60,000 nucleotides of DNA from Polytrichum commune (GCA_950295325.1 OX485809.1:28398001-28458000), one strand, 5' to 3'; shown: positions 44,543-58,235, counted from the stretch's first letter. The notes: generated from the letters alone by a model not told the origin. Numbers and translations: made by a program.

Positions 44543-46799
44543 TTCTGTGTTCCTAAAGACCAAGGGCTCCAAAGTAGATGTTTTCGAATTGAAATTAATC
44601 TTCAGCAGATATGCAGAAGACAGGATTATGCATCGAAGGACTTGTGTTATCCTGTATTGCCAAAAGTTATCTGTGCTGAGAAGTTGAAGTATTCAAGAGT
44701 CCTTTTAAAGACTGGAACATGCCAAATTTGGTTTGTTTCTCTCTTCTCCAAACCCTACGGCTTCCTTTTCATAATCCATTTCAAGACAATACATGTACTA
44801 GTCCATCAGCATGTAGAATGGGATGCAAACCAGAATCGATCAATTGCGATGTTTACATGGGGGACAACCTGAGAGTCGGTCCGCAAAATGATGCACAGGC
44901 AATTAAGTTGAGAAAAAGAGACCTTCAAATGACACCGTCCTCTTTGGTGCAACTTTCTCGAATCCAACGGGGTCAAGAACCCTCAATTACATCCGCCAAA
45001 TTGACCATTCAAAACATCTGTGACAATCAGGGGTCGCCATCATCAAAATAATAGTGGGACATCTCATGTACCTAGGTACTTCTATCCTTGGAAAGCTTGG
45101 ATCTGTATTCCATCTGCATTGCAAGCGAATATCCTGGCCCTGAAGACAGGGTAAGGTAAGCAGGTTAGGCCATCATTGCCGACTCCCCTCACATGGACAA
45201 GCAAGCTGACCCCTGCAATTCTCAACGATTAGGCGAGCACACACAGAAGTTCAACCCATTTGTTAGCATTTGGTGTGTGTAGCTGGAGTAACAAGCACCG
45301 CCACTCTCTGGAGTGATAGAAAGGGAAGGGGATGATGATGCCACAACGAGGAGAGAGATTGGAGGGAAGTCTGTCTGTCCCAGTGCTGGGACACCAACTG
45401 TGACAGTTAGACCCACAAAGGTTTTCTCACCACCGCTCAAACTCTGGGGACTTTGCTTAACTTACTCAGCAGAGTTACTTTATGAGTTACTCAGCAAAGT
45501 TGAAACTCAAGTTCAAGTTTAGTTATATTGGCGATGGCGTAAAGTAAAAAAACTACTTTTTCTCCCTTTCCCATGGTAATTTCTACATGATAACCAAGCT
45601 TAATACAGTCTCTGTTGAGCAAAAGGCTAAAATGGTGGCTCTCAGGTTGAATTTAAAAGGATATACCTTACATGATTGTTTAAAGTAACCTGTAGAAATA
45701 ATATGTTGTGGTGTAAGTAGTGGTTCACACTGCAGGCAGTGCCACCTCGTGAGCCTGTAAGCCTGTAAGTACACGACTTCAATTAAACGTAAGGTGGGCC
45801 ACTGCCCTCCAACAACAAGACGTCACCTTCTCTACTTGCACCTTCTTCTCTGGTGCACATCATTTCATGCATGCGTCACAGAGATTCCCAACTGCAGAAT
45901 TAGTGAAGTTTATAGGCTTTTATTTATGCATGGAGGAATCAGCTTCACGTCTGGAGAATGTAGGGAAGAGGTGGGGAAGGAGGGAGGCAGGGTGGATGAT
46001 GGTGATGCATGTGTGGGAACGCAATTGTGGTTTTACTTAGGGTTCTTAACCCCTTTCAAGGTAAGGTAGGATTTGCAGCTTTCATGGCAGATCACCTCCA
46101 TGCATGCCATGCATTGTCATCATTGCCCCTGGAGTACCACTACTGCACAGTAATGCCATTATCTTCATGGTAGTTCTTGAGAAAAAAATTCTTGGTTCTG
46201 ATCGTCCTGTACATCTTAGGTTACGAACTCGCAGGTTGCACGTAAAGGAGGTAAGACAAGACGCCACAGTCCTGTCTATTTTATTCACTCATTTCGTTTG
46301 TTGCAGATAGAAGTTGCTGCCTTAGCAAATAACCACTATCCAAGGAAATTGTGATTGATTGCTAATGGAAAATTGTTGACAGAACTGATAAAAATTGGCT
46401 TACAATTTAAAGTAAGACAAAGTCAAGGTTCCTCTTCAGGATGTTGACATGGTGATATAAGAACTTGTGCTGTTGGCTGTTTGCGTTGGATTTGGCGGCA
46501 TTTGTAGATTTTCAGATTTCTGCAGACTGTGTGCTGTGTGCTGTGTTGCGCTGTGTTGTGACTTCTGTGGACCGATTGATCACCCTCTTCTGTGCGCAGG
46601 TCCTTGAACGATGGCCATCTTCCTCCAAGCAGGTTGCTGAGAAGACGAGGGTTCAGGAATGGATGATGTCACTACACCAACTTACTTGTTATAATTCTGT
46701 CATGACATAGCTAGTTAGTGAGGTTCACGGCCTCCTCCTGGCCCCACAATTTGGTGCTGTATAAATCTCTCCGTCAAGACCCATTCTGAGAGTCTCGAG
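44543..46799. other. divergent intergenic region between RSP3 and WNK
   Basis: About 2.26 kb separates the two start codons, which point away from each other. It should contain both promoters and 5' leaders. Possible leader introns for WNK are suggested by a donor-like CAAG|GTAAGG near 46,061 and acceptors TTTGTTGCAG near 46,306 and TGTGCGCAG near 46,600. ORFs of 60-110 codons here lack domains. No transposon termini were recognised, unlike the surrounding DNA. Confidence 0.5.
46760..46768 (+). promoter_or_regulatory. TATA-like box before WNK start
   Basis: GTATAAATC lies about 35 bp before the ATG at 46,800. If it is a true TATA box the 5' leader would be only a few nucleotides, which is unusual. 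A spliced leader starting further upstream is the alternative. Confidence 0.25.
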
Positions 46800-49700
46800 A
46801 TGCCAGAAAACAAGTCAGACACAGAAGCCAACAGCTCTGCGGAGCCACCTCCTGATAAGTATGTGGACGAAGTTTCAGAGTTTGTGGAAGTGGATCCTAC
46901 AGGACGCTATGGCCGGGTAAGGAACTCGTGCCTTGACCTATAATTTCAACTTAGTGGACTTTCTTAGTCGTAGACTCTAAAGCAGAGCTTGCCTCCTCAC
47001 TGTAAATTACGGCTGCGAATCACTGTTACCTCCAGAACTATACGAAAGAAGGTCAAGCAACACACTGTTATCCAATTTGTGATGGAATTGTTGTTGCTTA
47101 TTCTCTGTTTACTGATAATTTTTTCCTTTGGTTGTTCATCAAATTGGTTCAGTACGAGGACGTCTTGGGCAAAGGAGCTTTTAAGACTGTGTATCCTTTG
47201 TGACGTGTTGGGAACTTATTCTAAGCGAATTTTGTTATTTGTGTGAGGCCTCCAAAGTTCGTTCACTGGAAAAGAAAAAAATGTTTTCGTATCTCTTGAG
47301 GAGGGGTTTTATTATCTCAGTGTAATGCTGGATACATCAAGGTTAGAATGCTAGTTCTGCATAGAAGTCAATAACATATAAGAAAGTGAGGTTTATTGGA
47401 TGTTCCGTTTGTGCACTCGAGCACATCACCGACACACCGTGCTACATGTTTTTGTGGCATCTCTTGTTCTGTTTTGCCTTCCTATTTGGCCCTTAATTCC
47501 CTTGCAGCTACAGAGCTTTTGATGAAGTGGACGGTATAGAAGTCGCCTGGAATCAAGTCAAAGTGCAAGATGTCTTGCAAAGTCCAGAGGATCTTGAGCG
47601 CCTTTACTCAGAAGTCCACCTGCTCAAAACCTTGAAGCATAAAAACATCATCAAGTTCTACAATTCGTGGGTGGACACGAAGACCAAAAATGTCAACTTC
47701 ATTACTGAGATTTTCACGTCTGGTACATTGCGGCAGTAAGTGGTTTTCCCTTCCCTTTAAAACTTACTGTTTTGATTGTAGGTCAGCCCTCTGTCATGTG
47801 TTGTACTGATTAATTTTGTTATAAATGTTCACATTCTGTGGAGGATTAGGAAGTTCAGATTCTGTAGACATGTATGCTTTGCTGGAAGACCCATACAATG
47901 TGTTGGTGATTCTGGTCATGCTACAGAAATATCCCTTGATAAAACCACACTACTTACTATTGTGTAGACTACCTATTGTCTTGACTTAAATTTTTTTAGT
48001 GATTTTCAGTTGTCCCGTGTATGTACGAATGTGTGTCAACTGTCTACATTCATGGGTTACACAGATCAACTGCCAAATCTTATACTGTCTCATTCTGTGT
48101 CTAGATACCGGAAGCGACATAAACATGTAGATATTAAGGCTGTGAAGAATTGGTCCCGGCAAATCTTAAGGGGGCTTCTTTACTTGCATAGTCATGATCC
48201 TCCCATCATCCATCGAGACCTCAAGTGTGACAATATCTTCGTGAATGGAAATCAAGGGGAAGTCAAGATTGGGGACCTTGGCCTTGCAGCCATTCTTCGA
48301 CAGGCTCATGCAGCTCATAGTGTTATCGGTAACTTGTACATCTTCTTCCCTTTTTATACCTCTTAACAAGGTTGCAGTTTTGATTGTAACGTCCAGGGTA
48401 ATCTTGTTCTGTTGGTTTTTGGTGATATTGTCACTTACACATGATCTGCTCTTACTTGTTGATGATTTCATAGATCAGTACTCATACAATGATAGTTACC
48501 CCTTTTTGGGGAGAGGGGGTTTGGGGTGCCATAAACATTAAGAGATTCAATTGGAACAGACAATGGTAGGATAACTATAACCATAAGTACTTCTTGTTTT
48601 GAATAACGGTTCCATGTGTTTTATGTTCTATGGTTATTTCTGCATCTTGCATGGCTCCACTTTTCCCTAACAAATATTCATAATCTTGGAACTTCCTAGA
48701 GCTTCAATGAACTCAATGTATATGAGGGCAAGGGAAGACCCACGGAAGGCATTAGGTACGTAGGGAGAGAGAGGACTTGAGAACTAGGAAGGAGGATGGA
48801 AGGGTGGTAGAGTTACTTGGTTTTGTTAGACGATATGTAGTCATCTTTCAAATGATGTGGCACCTCTATAGGGTTTTCTTTCTCCAAATATTTATGGGAT
48901 TATGTGTAAAGGGGTGTGCTCTTGAAAGTAGAAGTGACTAACCATGCATAGAATTTCTTTGTCAAGTTTATTTGGAACCCCATATTGTAAAACAAAAATT
49001 CAATAGCATGAGCCTGACTTGTGCAGGGACACCAGAGTTTATGGCTCCAGAGCTCTATGAAGAGGAGTACAATGAGCTGGTGGACATATATTCATTTGGG
49101 ATGTGCCTTTTGGAGATGGTGACATTCGAGTATCCTTATAGTGAGTGCACCAATGCCGCCCAAATTTACAAGAAAGTCACAGCGGTGAGAGCTCATGCTA
49201 CAGTTCCGTGCTATTAAATATGTGCTTACAAGAAAAGTTCTTACGATGATCTTAACACTCTCAATCTCCCAGTTTCCACCATCATACCTATATGGGCGCT
49301 AAACACCAGCTTTGAAACAGAGTGTGCTTTGCATTGGAGATTTACTAGTATTATGCTACTTTCTTCAGTTAGCTCATGTTATCTTGGCTGTCTGAAGATG
49401 AGTCTTCATGGGATATGCGTCTCCTTTCCCTGAAATTTGACGTGCAACTGTTTCGAAATTCGCACAGGGAAAGAAGCCAGCTGCACTTGACAAGGTGAAG
49501 GATCCGGATGTCCGGGCATTTGTTGAGAAATGTTTAGCAACTGCTTCGAGGAGGTTGCCTGCAAGAGAGTTGCTTATGGACCCATTTCTTCAATGTGACG
49601 GGGACCGTGAGACATTAGAATCCACTTCATGCGTGTCATTGTCAAAGTCCCGGCCAGAAGATATGGAAGAATTAGGCACTGTGCTCACAGAAGAGCAGAT

Positions 49701-52700
49701 GCCTAATTCAATTGCAGGAGAGAGGTTTGGTCACAAGGTTCCACAAGGGGATAATAGCAAAGGTATGAGAGCTCGAGGGGATGACAGAACAAGCATCGCC
49801 AGTGCCTCAAATTCGATGAACAAGCCACTCCCTGGAGGCAAAAGTGAATTTCATGAAGAGGAACGACATGGTCATCATCAGCACTTCAATAATAAATATG
49901 CCAAAGAAGATCGACCCAGGAGAAGTAGAGATTTTCGAGTGAAGGGTAAAAGGAGAGATGATGATACCATTTATCTGCGACTTCGGATAGCAGATCCAGA
50001 AGGTTAGTCCTAAAGTTGCACACCATTTACCAACTCACAGTATTTAACATCAGAGGTCCACGTTCTAGGTTACAGTGTTTGCATTGGATTGAGAATAATT
50101 TGCATTTTGAAGACTTCCAACCTAGGGTTTATCGGAGGGCAAGACAATTGTAACTAGAGTTGCACACTATTTCAATGAGCAATGGTCTGTATTTAGGGCA
50201 CTGTAGGGTTGTCCAGGGTAAGCCGCACAGTACATCTGCCCACACTATTTACCATAATCAGAGTAGATGACTTATCAGTTGATTGACAGCCTACAACTAA
50301 TTAGGTATCAGAATAAGTAATTAGGTACAAATTGGGATCATGTACTTTCCCGCTGTCAGCACTAGCTAAAGCTCCATGAACATTGCACATGAACTAGAAT
50401 ATGTGCAATAGAAGTGTTCCTTCTGCTTATTCTTGAAGTTCATCGATTGGGGCAAGAACCTGCGGTAGCAACTATGGACAAATATCTGTAGCACTCGCAG
50501 GGGTCACCATCTTTAGAACTTGGTTTGGAGCTGCAAAATCATTTCTAAGAAGCTTTGTTTTGGAGTTGTTATCACATTAGATGCATTTTTTACACTATAA
50601 ATTCAAAGAACTTTTACAGCTTTTCTTAGAAGGGGAATTCAACACCTAGGGGATCTGGATGGTGACCCCAGTTTTTAGAAAAAATTCTCCTACTTGGCTC
50701 TAAATATGACATTTGAAAGTGCAAACATTTTTTAATTTAGACACAAATTGCATCAATGGATTCCTCTCAATACCCTCTTTCCAAGCATGTTTCTCCTCTT
50801 TGTGAAATTAAAAACATTATCGATTCATTAGAAGTATTAGAAGTGATTTAGATACAACTGATCTAAAGGGGGATTTGCAACTCCGGAGGCAAGAACAGCG
50901 TTATATGACGAAGGGACTCTTGCAGGTCATATACGCAGCATTCACTTCCCCTTTGATATTGAGGCAGACACTGCCATGAGCGTGGCCAGTGAAATGGTGG
51001 CAGAACTGGACCTCTCAGACCAAGATGTGACTACCATAGCCGAAATGATTGATGCTGAGATCCTTGCTTTAGTTCCTGAATGGAACCCGGGAGTCGCTGT
51101 AGACGAAACCGGTGGTACTGAAGGGGAAAATGGAGAAGAAGAAAACCATGAGCTGGATCCTGATGTCATTGCTACCATATCTTCAGAAGGCTCAGTTAAA
51201 GGTCAGCTTCCATCTGGTCGGAAGGCACGTTGTCACTCACCCAAGGTAAATAAGCTCCACTTCATGTATTTTGCATCGTCGGCTGCTTGTGCTCCCAAGT
51301 TTGATTCTTGTCAGCTACACTAAATAATTCGATTTAGTGTGGCTCACAGTAAACCTCATCGACCCACATTTATTGTCTTCCAATCTCTGATGGCAACTAG
51401 AGAGGGTGTCACATGACACTCGGTGCTACATGACAAGTCATGAAGACCGCTCCAAGTTAACATGGTACCCCAATTTTGGATGCCACACTAAATCAGATAG
51501 TGTTAAGTGTAGCTTCTATGGTTGAAAAAGCTACTAAGTTATTTCTCATTTGAAGGTGTTAAGGTTTTGATCGGTAACTGGTATGACAACTCCAAATTGG
51601 ACCTACTTCTCACCCGGTTCCAACCCATTTTTCAACGTATGGCCACTTACGTATATGTTCTGCAAACATGATAAAACATTTGTCAGATACGTAAGTGTCA
51701 TGTATCCACCTTCATATGTTGTGTGACGTATGTGGCCCTATTGTGGACACTTCCAAATCCGCATCCAGATTTTGACTGTTGAATCGAATCATGAATGTCA
51801 CATCTGGTTAGCTATTGCAAATCGTACAGATTGACATTTAAGGTTAAGAAACAAAGTTGAGACTCAAAAGTAATGAGAGATCAAAGTGAAAATTCTCTTT
51901 CTCTTCAAGTAATCACATAAGCCCTCCCATTTGAGTTAGCAATTGAACTTGGAATGGTTAACATATTTTGAGCACATGATCCAGTCTCATTGTAACACCT
52001 GTCTGTTTGGTGTTCCTTCTTAACAAAAAGCCTTGCCATATACCACAAAATATAGAAGAAGAGTGACCACATAAGACACACATCCCTTACTTAAGCTTTC
52101 TTTGTATAAGCTGTGATATTTCTTATCCTTTGTACTTAGAGAATCCAGGATTGCGACTTTATCTGTAACAAGTGTCCACGTGAGCTTGTCACTACATTTA
52201 GCACGGTGTAGGGAACGGTGTAGACGTGTAGACCTCAATAATGAATTTTCATAAGCTCAAAATGTATATTCATTTCTAGTGCAGGTTCTGTCATTGGTGT
52301 CCTCCCCTCCTAGAGTGGAAGGCACAATGCATGGGCGCTTTGAAGAAGTCACATATCATTCGAAAGCTGAGCATTCGGGACGAGGGTCAGATGCACCTCC
52401 TGTTTTCTCCAGCGACTCCTCCGAGCCTCGTGAAGGTGATTGGGACACGGGAGGAGCAGGTACACCAAAATCAACAATCTCGGTTGCCGACAGCGGCTCG
52501 CCCAGCCATGAAATGTATGAGTCAAACAACAGAGTAGGCGCCACCTTATACTCGAAGAGCTCCCGGAGCGATTCGGTGGCTTTCAACAACCTCGTGGAGC
52601 TGAGAAGAAGGGCTGGTACTGCAAAAATTTCTCATGAAGGGTGGGAAGGGATGACAGAAGACTGCAGTGGGCAGAGGTTCGATCAAAGTGAGCTTGAACA

Positions 52701-53400
52701 AAATTCACATGGAATGCATGATGAAGAAGGAGACGACCAGGCTGCTGCTGATGAGGAGGTTTCACAAGAACTGGAACTTTTGGCCATGTCACAGAAACAG
52801 GAGCTGGAGGAGCTGCAGTGGCGCCATGAGCAAGCGCTGCTGGCTATAAAAAACCGACACCGGAACAACAAAGCTGCTGGCCATATGAGTGACCATGAGC
52901 AGCTTCACACTCACAGGAGGTCAGTGTCCCCTGAGCTGGGACACCAGGTTAGCATTTCTGTGCTTGAAAGCCTGCAGCACCACCAGCTACGAAACTATAA
53001 CGCACTCGAGCCGCAGATTTCGCACCCGACGCCGCGAAACAGCCATTATCACGACGTGGGTAGTCGAAAACTGCCTTTTGAGATTGAGGATACGCAGAAA
53101 CTCAGCCGTCTTTCTTCACTTGATTCAACAGCTATGCATTCCAACATTAGGTTTGTCGCGGCACCCAAAGCCTATGGGCTAGGCCATAACTTACAGGGGC
53201 ACATTCTTATCGAACCGAATCAGGAGAGAAGACCCCCTTCTGGAGCTCGTACATCTGAAGAAAGTGTGGAAACCAAAGGCAAGAATCATATTCCCAGGCC
53301 TGAAGTTTCAAACGATTTGAGGGATCATGGAGTAGAGGGCCAACCCAGACCTGATTTGAAGAAGTCTACCCTCCAACCAGAATATCATCAATCACATTAG
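46800..53400 (+). CDS. WNK: WNK (with-no-lysine) serine/threonine kinase
   Basis: Exons 46,800-46,916, 47,153-47,190, 47,508-47,735, 48,105-48,328, 49,027-49,184, 49,468-50,002, 50,926-51,245 and 52,285-53,400 join in frame with GT-AG introns to 911 codons. Kinase domain about residues 40-300: glycine loop GKGAFKTVY carries the WNK-specific Lys50; the usual lysine site is Asn67 in [13 protein letters not shown] at 164-171; DLG at 185-187 in place of [12 protein letters not shown] at 203-211. Residues about 422-486 ([11 protein letters not shown], then [20 protein letters not shown]) form the OSR1-C-like domain typical of WNKs. Residues about 700-733 ([20 protein letters not shown]) form a coiled coil. 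Plant WNKs act in the cytosol and have been tied to flowering time, osmotic and ABA signalling. The last exon is large, as in other plant WNKs. The subfamily is not resolved. Confidence 0.95.
51320..52040 (-). repeat. transposon-derived sequence in the last WNK intron
   Basis: The 1,039 bp intron 51,246-52,284 starts with a family M-like palindrome, ACACTAAAT / ATTTAGTGT (51,317-51,340). Its second half is an antisense copy of family C: reversed, it reads 'gagactggatcatgtgctca', 'taaccattccaagttcaa', 'ttttcactttgatctc', matching copies at 1.8 and 16.5 kb. Splice sites are untouched. The 72-codon minus ORF at 52,238-52,020 lies in this intron and is not a gene. Confidence 0.55.
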
Positions 53401-54480
53401 GAACGCTTTCACATGTTTTGTTTCTCCCTGGAATGCATACCAGTTCAGTATTCAGCTGCTAATTGGGTTGCAGAGCTTCAAGAGGCTTTATGGCCCCCCC
53501 ACAACCAGATAACTTGTCATAGAAGAACTTACAATTACCACGATGAGCACCTCCTGGTGGATGTGCTTCTGATGTTCCTCGTCGTTGTCCCTATCAATCG
53601 AGAGACATGTAATGGACTGGGGGGCGTGCATTTCGCGGCCAGTTTTTTGCACTTCAACACTCTTCTTCAATCTTAAGTCGGTTCAGGCAAGGGTAGGATT
53701 AACTGGTTTATCGAGGAATATGTAGCCAGATACAGCAGCAGGCCGCCATGCAAGGGCCAGGTTTGATTCACGGCAAGGAATCACAAATAATAATTGAAGC
53801 TGGTGGAGTCACTGCACCTAGCATGTGTCAGAATAGCTATAGGTAAGTTCATCTCTTTCATTTCCCCTCAAACTTAGTTTCCAAGGATCTTAATTCAGGT
53901 TCCTGTCTGTTTGAGGACATTGCGGACCAGTCCTCATGGTCCTTCAGGGGTTTACCTGAAGAGCTTTCAGGGCTTTGAGGCATTGTAATAAGGGAAGGTA
54001 GCTAGGCTGGTTGCACTGATTTGGCTATATGCCCTGGTGTACCTACTGCCGGCCGCTTTTATTGAATGATTTATGGCCTATTTGAGAACCTTTAATTCGT
54101 TTGGTAAGCTCCATCTGCCTGTGCGCTGAGTTGAAGAGAATCAATCATGCTCTGTGTATGCTCATTCCTGCAAAGAGTTAGCTTTGCAGTGTGTATCAAG
54201 TCCTAGCCCAAACCAACAATTTAATAGCCGAAAAAGTTTGATATGGATGGGCAAATTGTTGACCCAGTTGAAGACGAGTCCCTGTGTGTCAGTACAACGG
54301 AATGTCAGAGTCAGCTCCACTAAGCATGTAATTTACAGGAGAGTATAGTAATTCCAGTAGTCAGGTTTTTTGTGAAATGTCCATTTTAGAATGATGAGGC
54401 ACACAGTCGCTTGCAATTGACCTGGTTGACTCTGTAGAATGACAAAATGTCTATGAATTTAATAATGATCCGTAAGCTGT
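53401..54480 (+). other. WNK 3' flank, probable 3' untranslated region
   Basis: Sequence after the stop has the base composition of the gene rather than of the transposon DNA for about 1 kb. A donor-like TATAG|GTAAGT at about 53,848 could mark an intron in the 3' untranslated region. The 87-codon ORF at 53,413-53,676 starts 13 bp after the stop in another frame and has no domain. No canonical AATAAA was placed with confidence. Confidence 0.35.
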
Positions 54481-56562
54481 TTTTGCATATTATTAAAAGA
54501 GACTTGGTGAAATGCTTTCAGCCACATTTATAATTTAGCTTATAATAGGGTCATGTGTAGAGAGACCGAAGGTGATTATTACACAGTTTGGAGAACACTG
54601 GTCAGAGGGACAAATGTAAGTCACACAAACTTCCATACTTCATCAGTGCACAAACATCATGTCACATTCTGTAGTTCAAATACATTGGCTTTTTTGTAAT
54701 TTAAAGTTTAGTACATCTTCAACAAATTCTTATTTGTTTTTGGTTTTACAAGAGTCAGCTAAGGAAGTTATCAATGATTGAGTCTACTTGTCCTACCAAC
54801 AATTGTAAGCCGACATTTGGAGTCAACATTTACAATTCATGGAGGACATCTATCAAGTGAAGAAGAACCTCTTCAATCTAGGCATAGAAGAGAGAATCGT
54901 CAAGCAACTTCAAGTCATTCTCAAGGGAGGGTTCAAATGTTTGGCGAAAATCCTTACAAATGGAGTCGTAGGGATAACATCATGGAATATATTGCGAAAC
55001 AACAGGCAAAGTCTTTTTAAGTATACACTTTTTAGACAAGGAACTTATCATATGATATCTAATGTCTAGAAAACTCTTTGAGAATATTAGGAATTAGGAG
55101 ATTCCTTGTCTTTACCATAGATGCCATGTGTGTATCATATTTATAGATTACATGTTGTATCACATAGTTGGTATTCATTATGTGGGAATGATTCTTTCTT
55201 ATCATCAATATGCCATTTTATATGATTATTTAATCTCATACACCCATGTATGAACAAATTTGGCAAACTTACATTTCATGAATATCTTTAGTCTTTGTTG
55301 CAATGTGTTCAATTTTCATGTTAGCATACCAAGATGTTTTAATCATGTTCTTCTCATTCCCATTTAAGGTATATCTTAGAAATCAAAATAAATGTATGGG
55401 TATTTCAAATTATTGTTTGTTAGAATGGATGTTTTGGGTCTAAAAAAATCCCAAATTAATGTTATTTTCCCAAATGAATGAATATAGGTGTGACAATAGG
55501 ATCGATTTGGAAGCGGTGTAGGTCGTGGAATGTGTTATGTTTGCAGCTTCTCACTCTCTTCGTAGTCATTAGTGAAGGAACACCTCAATGGTAGTTGAAT
55601 TCCTTCCAGAAAGTGTGCTAGGTTTTGTAGAAGCGATTTTATGGAGGTGATACTCCTTTAAATGTTTTGATGTGGATGAACAACATTTAGATCAATTGTT
55701 GAGAACTCGGTCACCACAAACTCTTGCCAGAGATTGTTGGAATCTATAGTTTAGTCAAGACAACAGTCTCCCTCTAAATTGGATAGATTTGAATTATGGT
55801 AGCTAATTCTAGATTAATTTGAATTAATCTAGAACAAAGCCTTTCTATGATGAAGTCAAGACCATTCCTTTAAATTCTTATGTAAAATGAGGGGAAATTA
55901 TATTCTAAAGCACTAAAGACAAATTTTGACATGGTCCGAGGGAAGAGAATTGGGTTGGACCAAAATGAAACCAAGTGAATGTTGCTTCCTTGGGGCCAAG
56001 TCAAAGCTTCCTCCCTTCTTGGCCCAAGTCAATATTTCATATGAATGGGTGGAGGCCTTAACTCCTCATGTAAAGCAACCCTCACTAGCAAGTGCAACCA
56101 CAATGCCATAAAAAGTTTTAGAATAGAAATCACTACAACATGAATATAATAGGCAATTCTTATTTTGGCATGTAGTAGCTTCTTAATGATGTCATATAGG
56201 GGCGTTGACCATGCCACTACTTGACTACAGAAAGCAAGTTGTTTTTAGTCTTAATTTGTCCACACCTAGTCTTATTCTAGCCCGTCCTACTATCCTACCC
56301 TTGAGTCCAATTTCCGCAACCTTAATTTGTCCATCCTTGATTCTAACATGTGGTCCCAAAACTGTCCATGTTAAGCCCATGAATCAGACCCCATACAACT
56401 TAATCCCTCTACAAGCCAACACCACATTTACTAGTATCGCCGTTATTTGCCATTTGATACGTCACTAACTTAGCGAACTGCATTTTCTCATTAGCCTTTG
56501 TTGACCCCAAGTAACCTCTAACATGCCCAATCATTGCCCAACCTCACTAGTCAACCTACTCA
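54481..56562. other. intergenic, nothing recognised
   Basis: AT-rich with short ORFs only (60-87 codons). No inverted-repeat element or RNA gene was recognised. Confidence 0.35.
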
Positions 56563-56960
56563 ATGTCAACCCTTAAACTACAGTCTAGCTACTCTCGGCC
56601 CGCGCAAATCTTTTTCCATGTTGCAATGTTTGTTTTATCAACCTTTGTGCAAAACACTCAAACGGTTCAATCACATCTGGTGCTTCTTAAGAAGTGGTCT
56701 TCCATGGAAGAACGGAATGATCTTATTTGTAATAAATTACAATGGCCCATTGAGAAAACATGTCAAATCATTTGGGATGCCTTGCATGATTACGGGAGGA
56801 TTGAATGAAAACGGATGCTTAGGGACTTGGAAAAAGCCCCAGACGTGGCCTACCATGACATTCTTGACAAATTTATTTTGACTTGGGGGGTCAAAGTTCT
56901 TTTTGTGACCAGGAGCAACTTAGTCATTACTTGGAGGGATAGGCCTCATATGAACATTAT
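56563..56960 (+). pseudogene. decayed transposon protein C-terminus
   Basis: One frame reads VLLKKWSSMEERNDLICNKL, then TCQIIWDALHDYGRIE, a single TGA stop at 56,806-56,808, then KRMLRDLEKAPDVAYHDILD and VTRSNLVITWRDRP, ending with a stop near 56,966. Apart from the one stop it is a continuous frame of about 130 codons. The pattern RND...IWxxxxDYGRIxWxR is familiar from the tails of plant LINE-type proteins, and a weaker relative lies at 16.9 kb. Assignment to a family is an inference from this pattern. Confidence 0.45.
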
Positions 56961-57599
56961 TTCTTGATTTCCACTCAGGTTGTGTTGTTTCAGTTGGGTT
57001 GGTTGTATTTTGGGTTCTCTCTACAATTGAATTCTCAATTTGTGCCAAAAAAAAGACATAAGTGGCCATAACATATCACACATGTCATGCATGTCCTTCT
57101 AATGTCAACAACAATGTTCTAAAGACCCGTGCTTCCTACTTGGGCAAAGGCAATTGATAATTTCAAACAGACTACTTGTGTAGAATCTTGCATAATGGTG
57201 CACATAGGGACCTTGGTGGCTGAATTGCCCATTTGACACCAATCCAAGGCTTAACGAATTTGGTTCCGGGTCCTACCGCCCATGCCATGGTGCATTGATT
57301 CTTTCTTATGACGGGAGTATCATAGGATGTAACTCGAATGTAAATAGAGCATACTCTGCACAAAAATCAAATCATGTTATACTAGTTCAACAACGATTTT
57401 TTTGTGTTGCAATTATTATTCCGAAATTGCATCATACATAACACACATTGCAGACAAGTCTACTTAACTTATGGGCTAATTCACGACCAAATTTTCAAGA
57501 TTTAAGAAGGTATGCATGGTTAACTGTCCTTCAAATTCATTCCTATAGAATTTTACGCTCTCAAGCTTACTATGGGCTTTTAACAATGGTTCACCCATC

Positions 57600-58235
57600 T
57601 ATACCCCTTTTGGTGAGCCAATAAAGCAACTTCACTATCCCGACACCTAGCATAATAAGGATTTAACACTTGGCACAAATTAACAACCATGTGGAAGACA
57701 TGATGGGGTTTATCTCATTGGGAACTCCATGACAACCCAAGCACATCAAAAACAACATATGATGATATCAAGGAGGCTTTTATTTGTAAAGAGTGGAACT
57801 CTTTCCATCTTTATGGGAAGAAACTAGATTACCTCTACCTCAAGGATTTCCTCAAATACAAATGTGAATTGTATTTGAAGTAATTATTGACTCCACCACA
57901 ACACACAAGATCATTGTTGCCTATTGCGCCTCAAACCATAGACTTGCCATTAAAATTGGACTATGGATGATTATCCCTATCTCTAGAGATACTAGACTAT
58001 GACCCTTTTTCTCCTATTATACAGTTGAAAATGAGACACATTTTGTGTTGGAATGCCCCCTATATAACCTATTAGAGATAAATTTCCATCATTATTTGCT
58101 CCTATTTGAGAATGTAGTTCCAGGGAACTTCAAGTCTTTCTTTCAATTAGACCACCAAGTTGAAATTTGCCTCTATCTTACAGAGGCTACCGCACTCCAC
58201 CACTCTAGAGAATTAATTTGTTTGAAACCTGATTT
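57600..58235 (+). pseudogene. LINE C-terminal fragment, copy 3
   Basis: The plus strand translates (with frame changes and stops) as NHRLAIKIGLWMIIPISRDT, then VENETHFVLECPLYN, then NFKSFFQLDHQVEICLYLTE with ATALHHSREL. This matches the 33.9 kb element residue for residue over most positions (HRLAIEIGWW, VENEAHFVLE, LDHQVEISLYLTEATA). It includes 'caccacaacacacaagatca', the equivalent of the start of the 33.9 kb tail. It is in the opposite orientation to the other two copies. Confidence 0.75.

Noticed and set aside
45794-46310. ORFs in the RSP3-WNK intergenic region
   Set aside because: No domains; more likely leader exons or promoter DNA of WNK.
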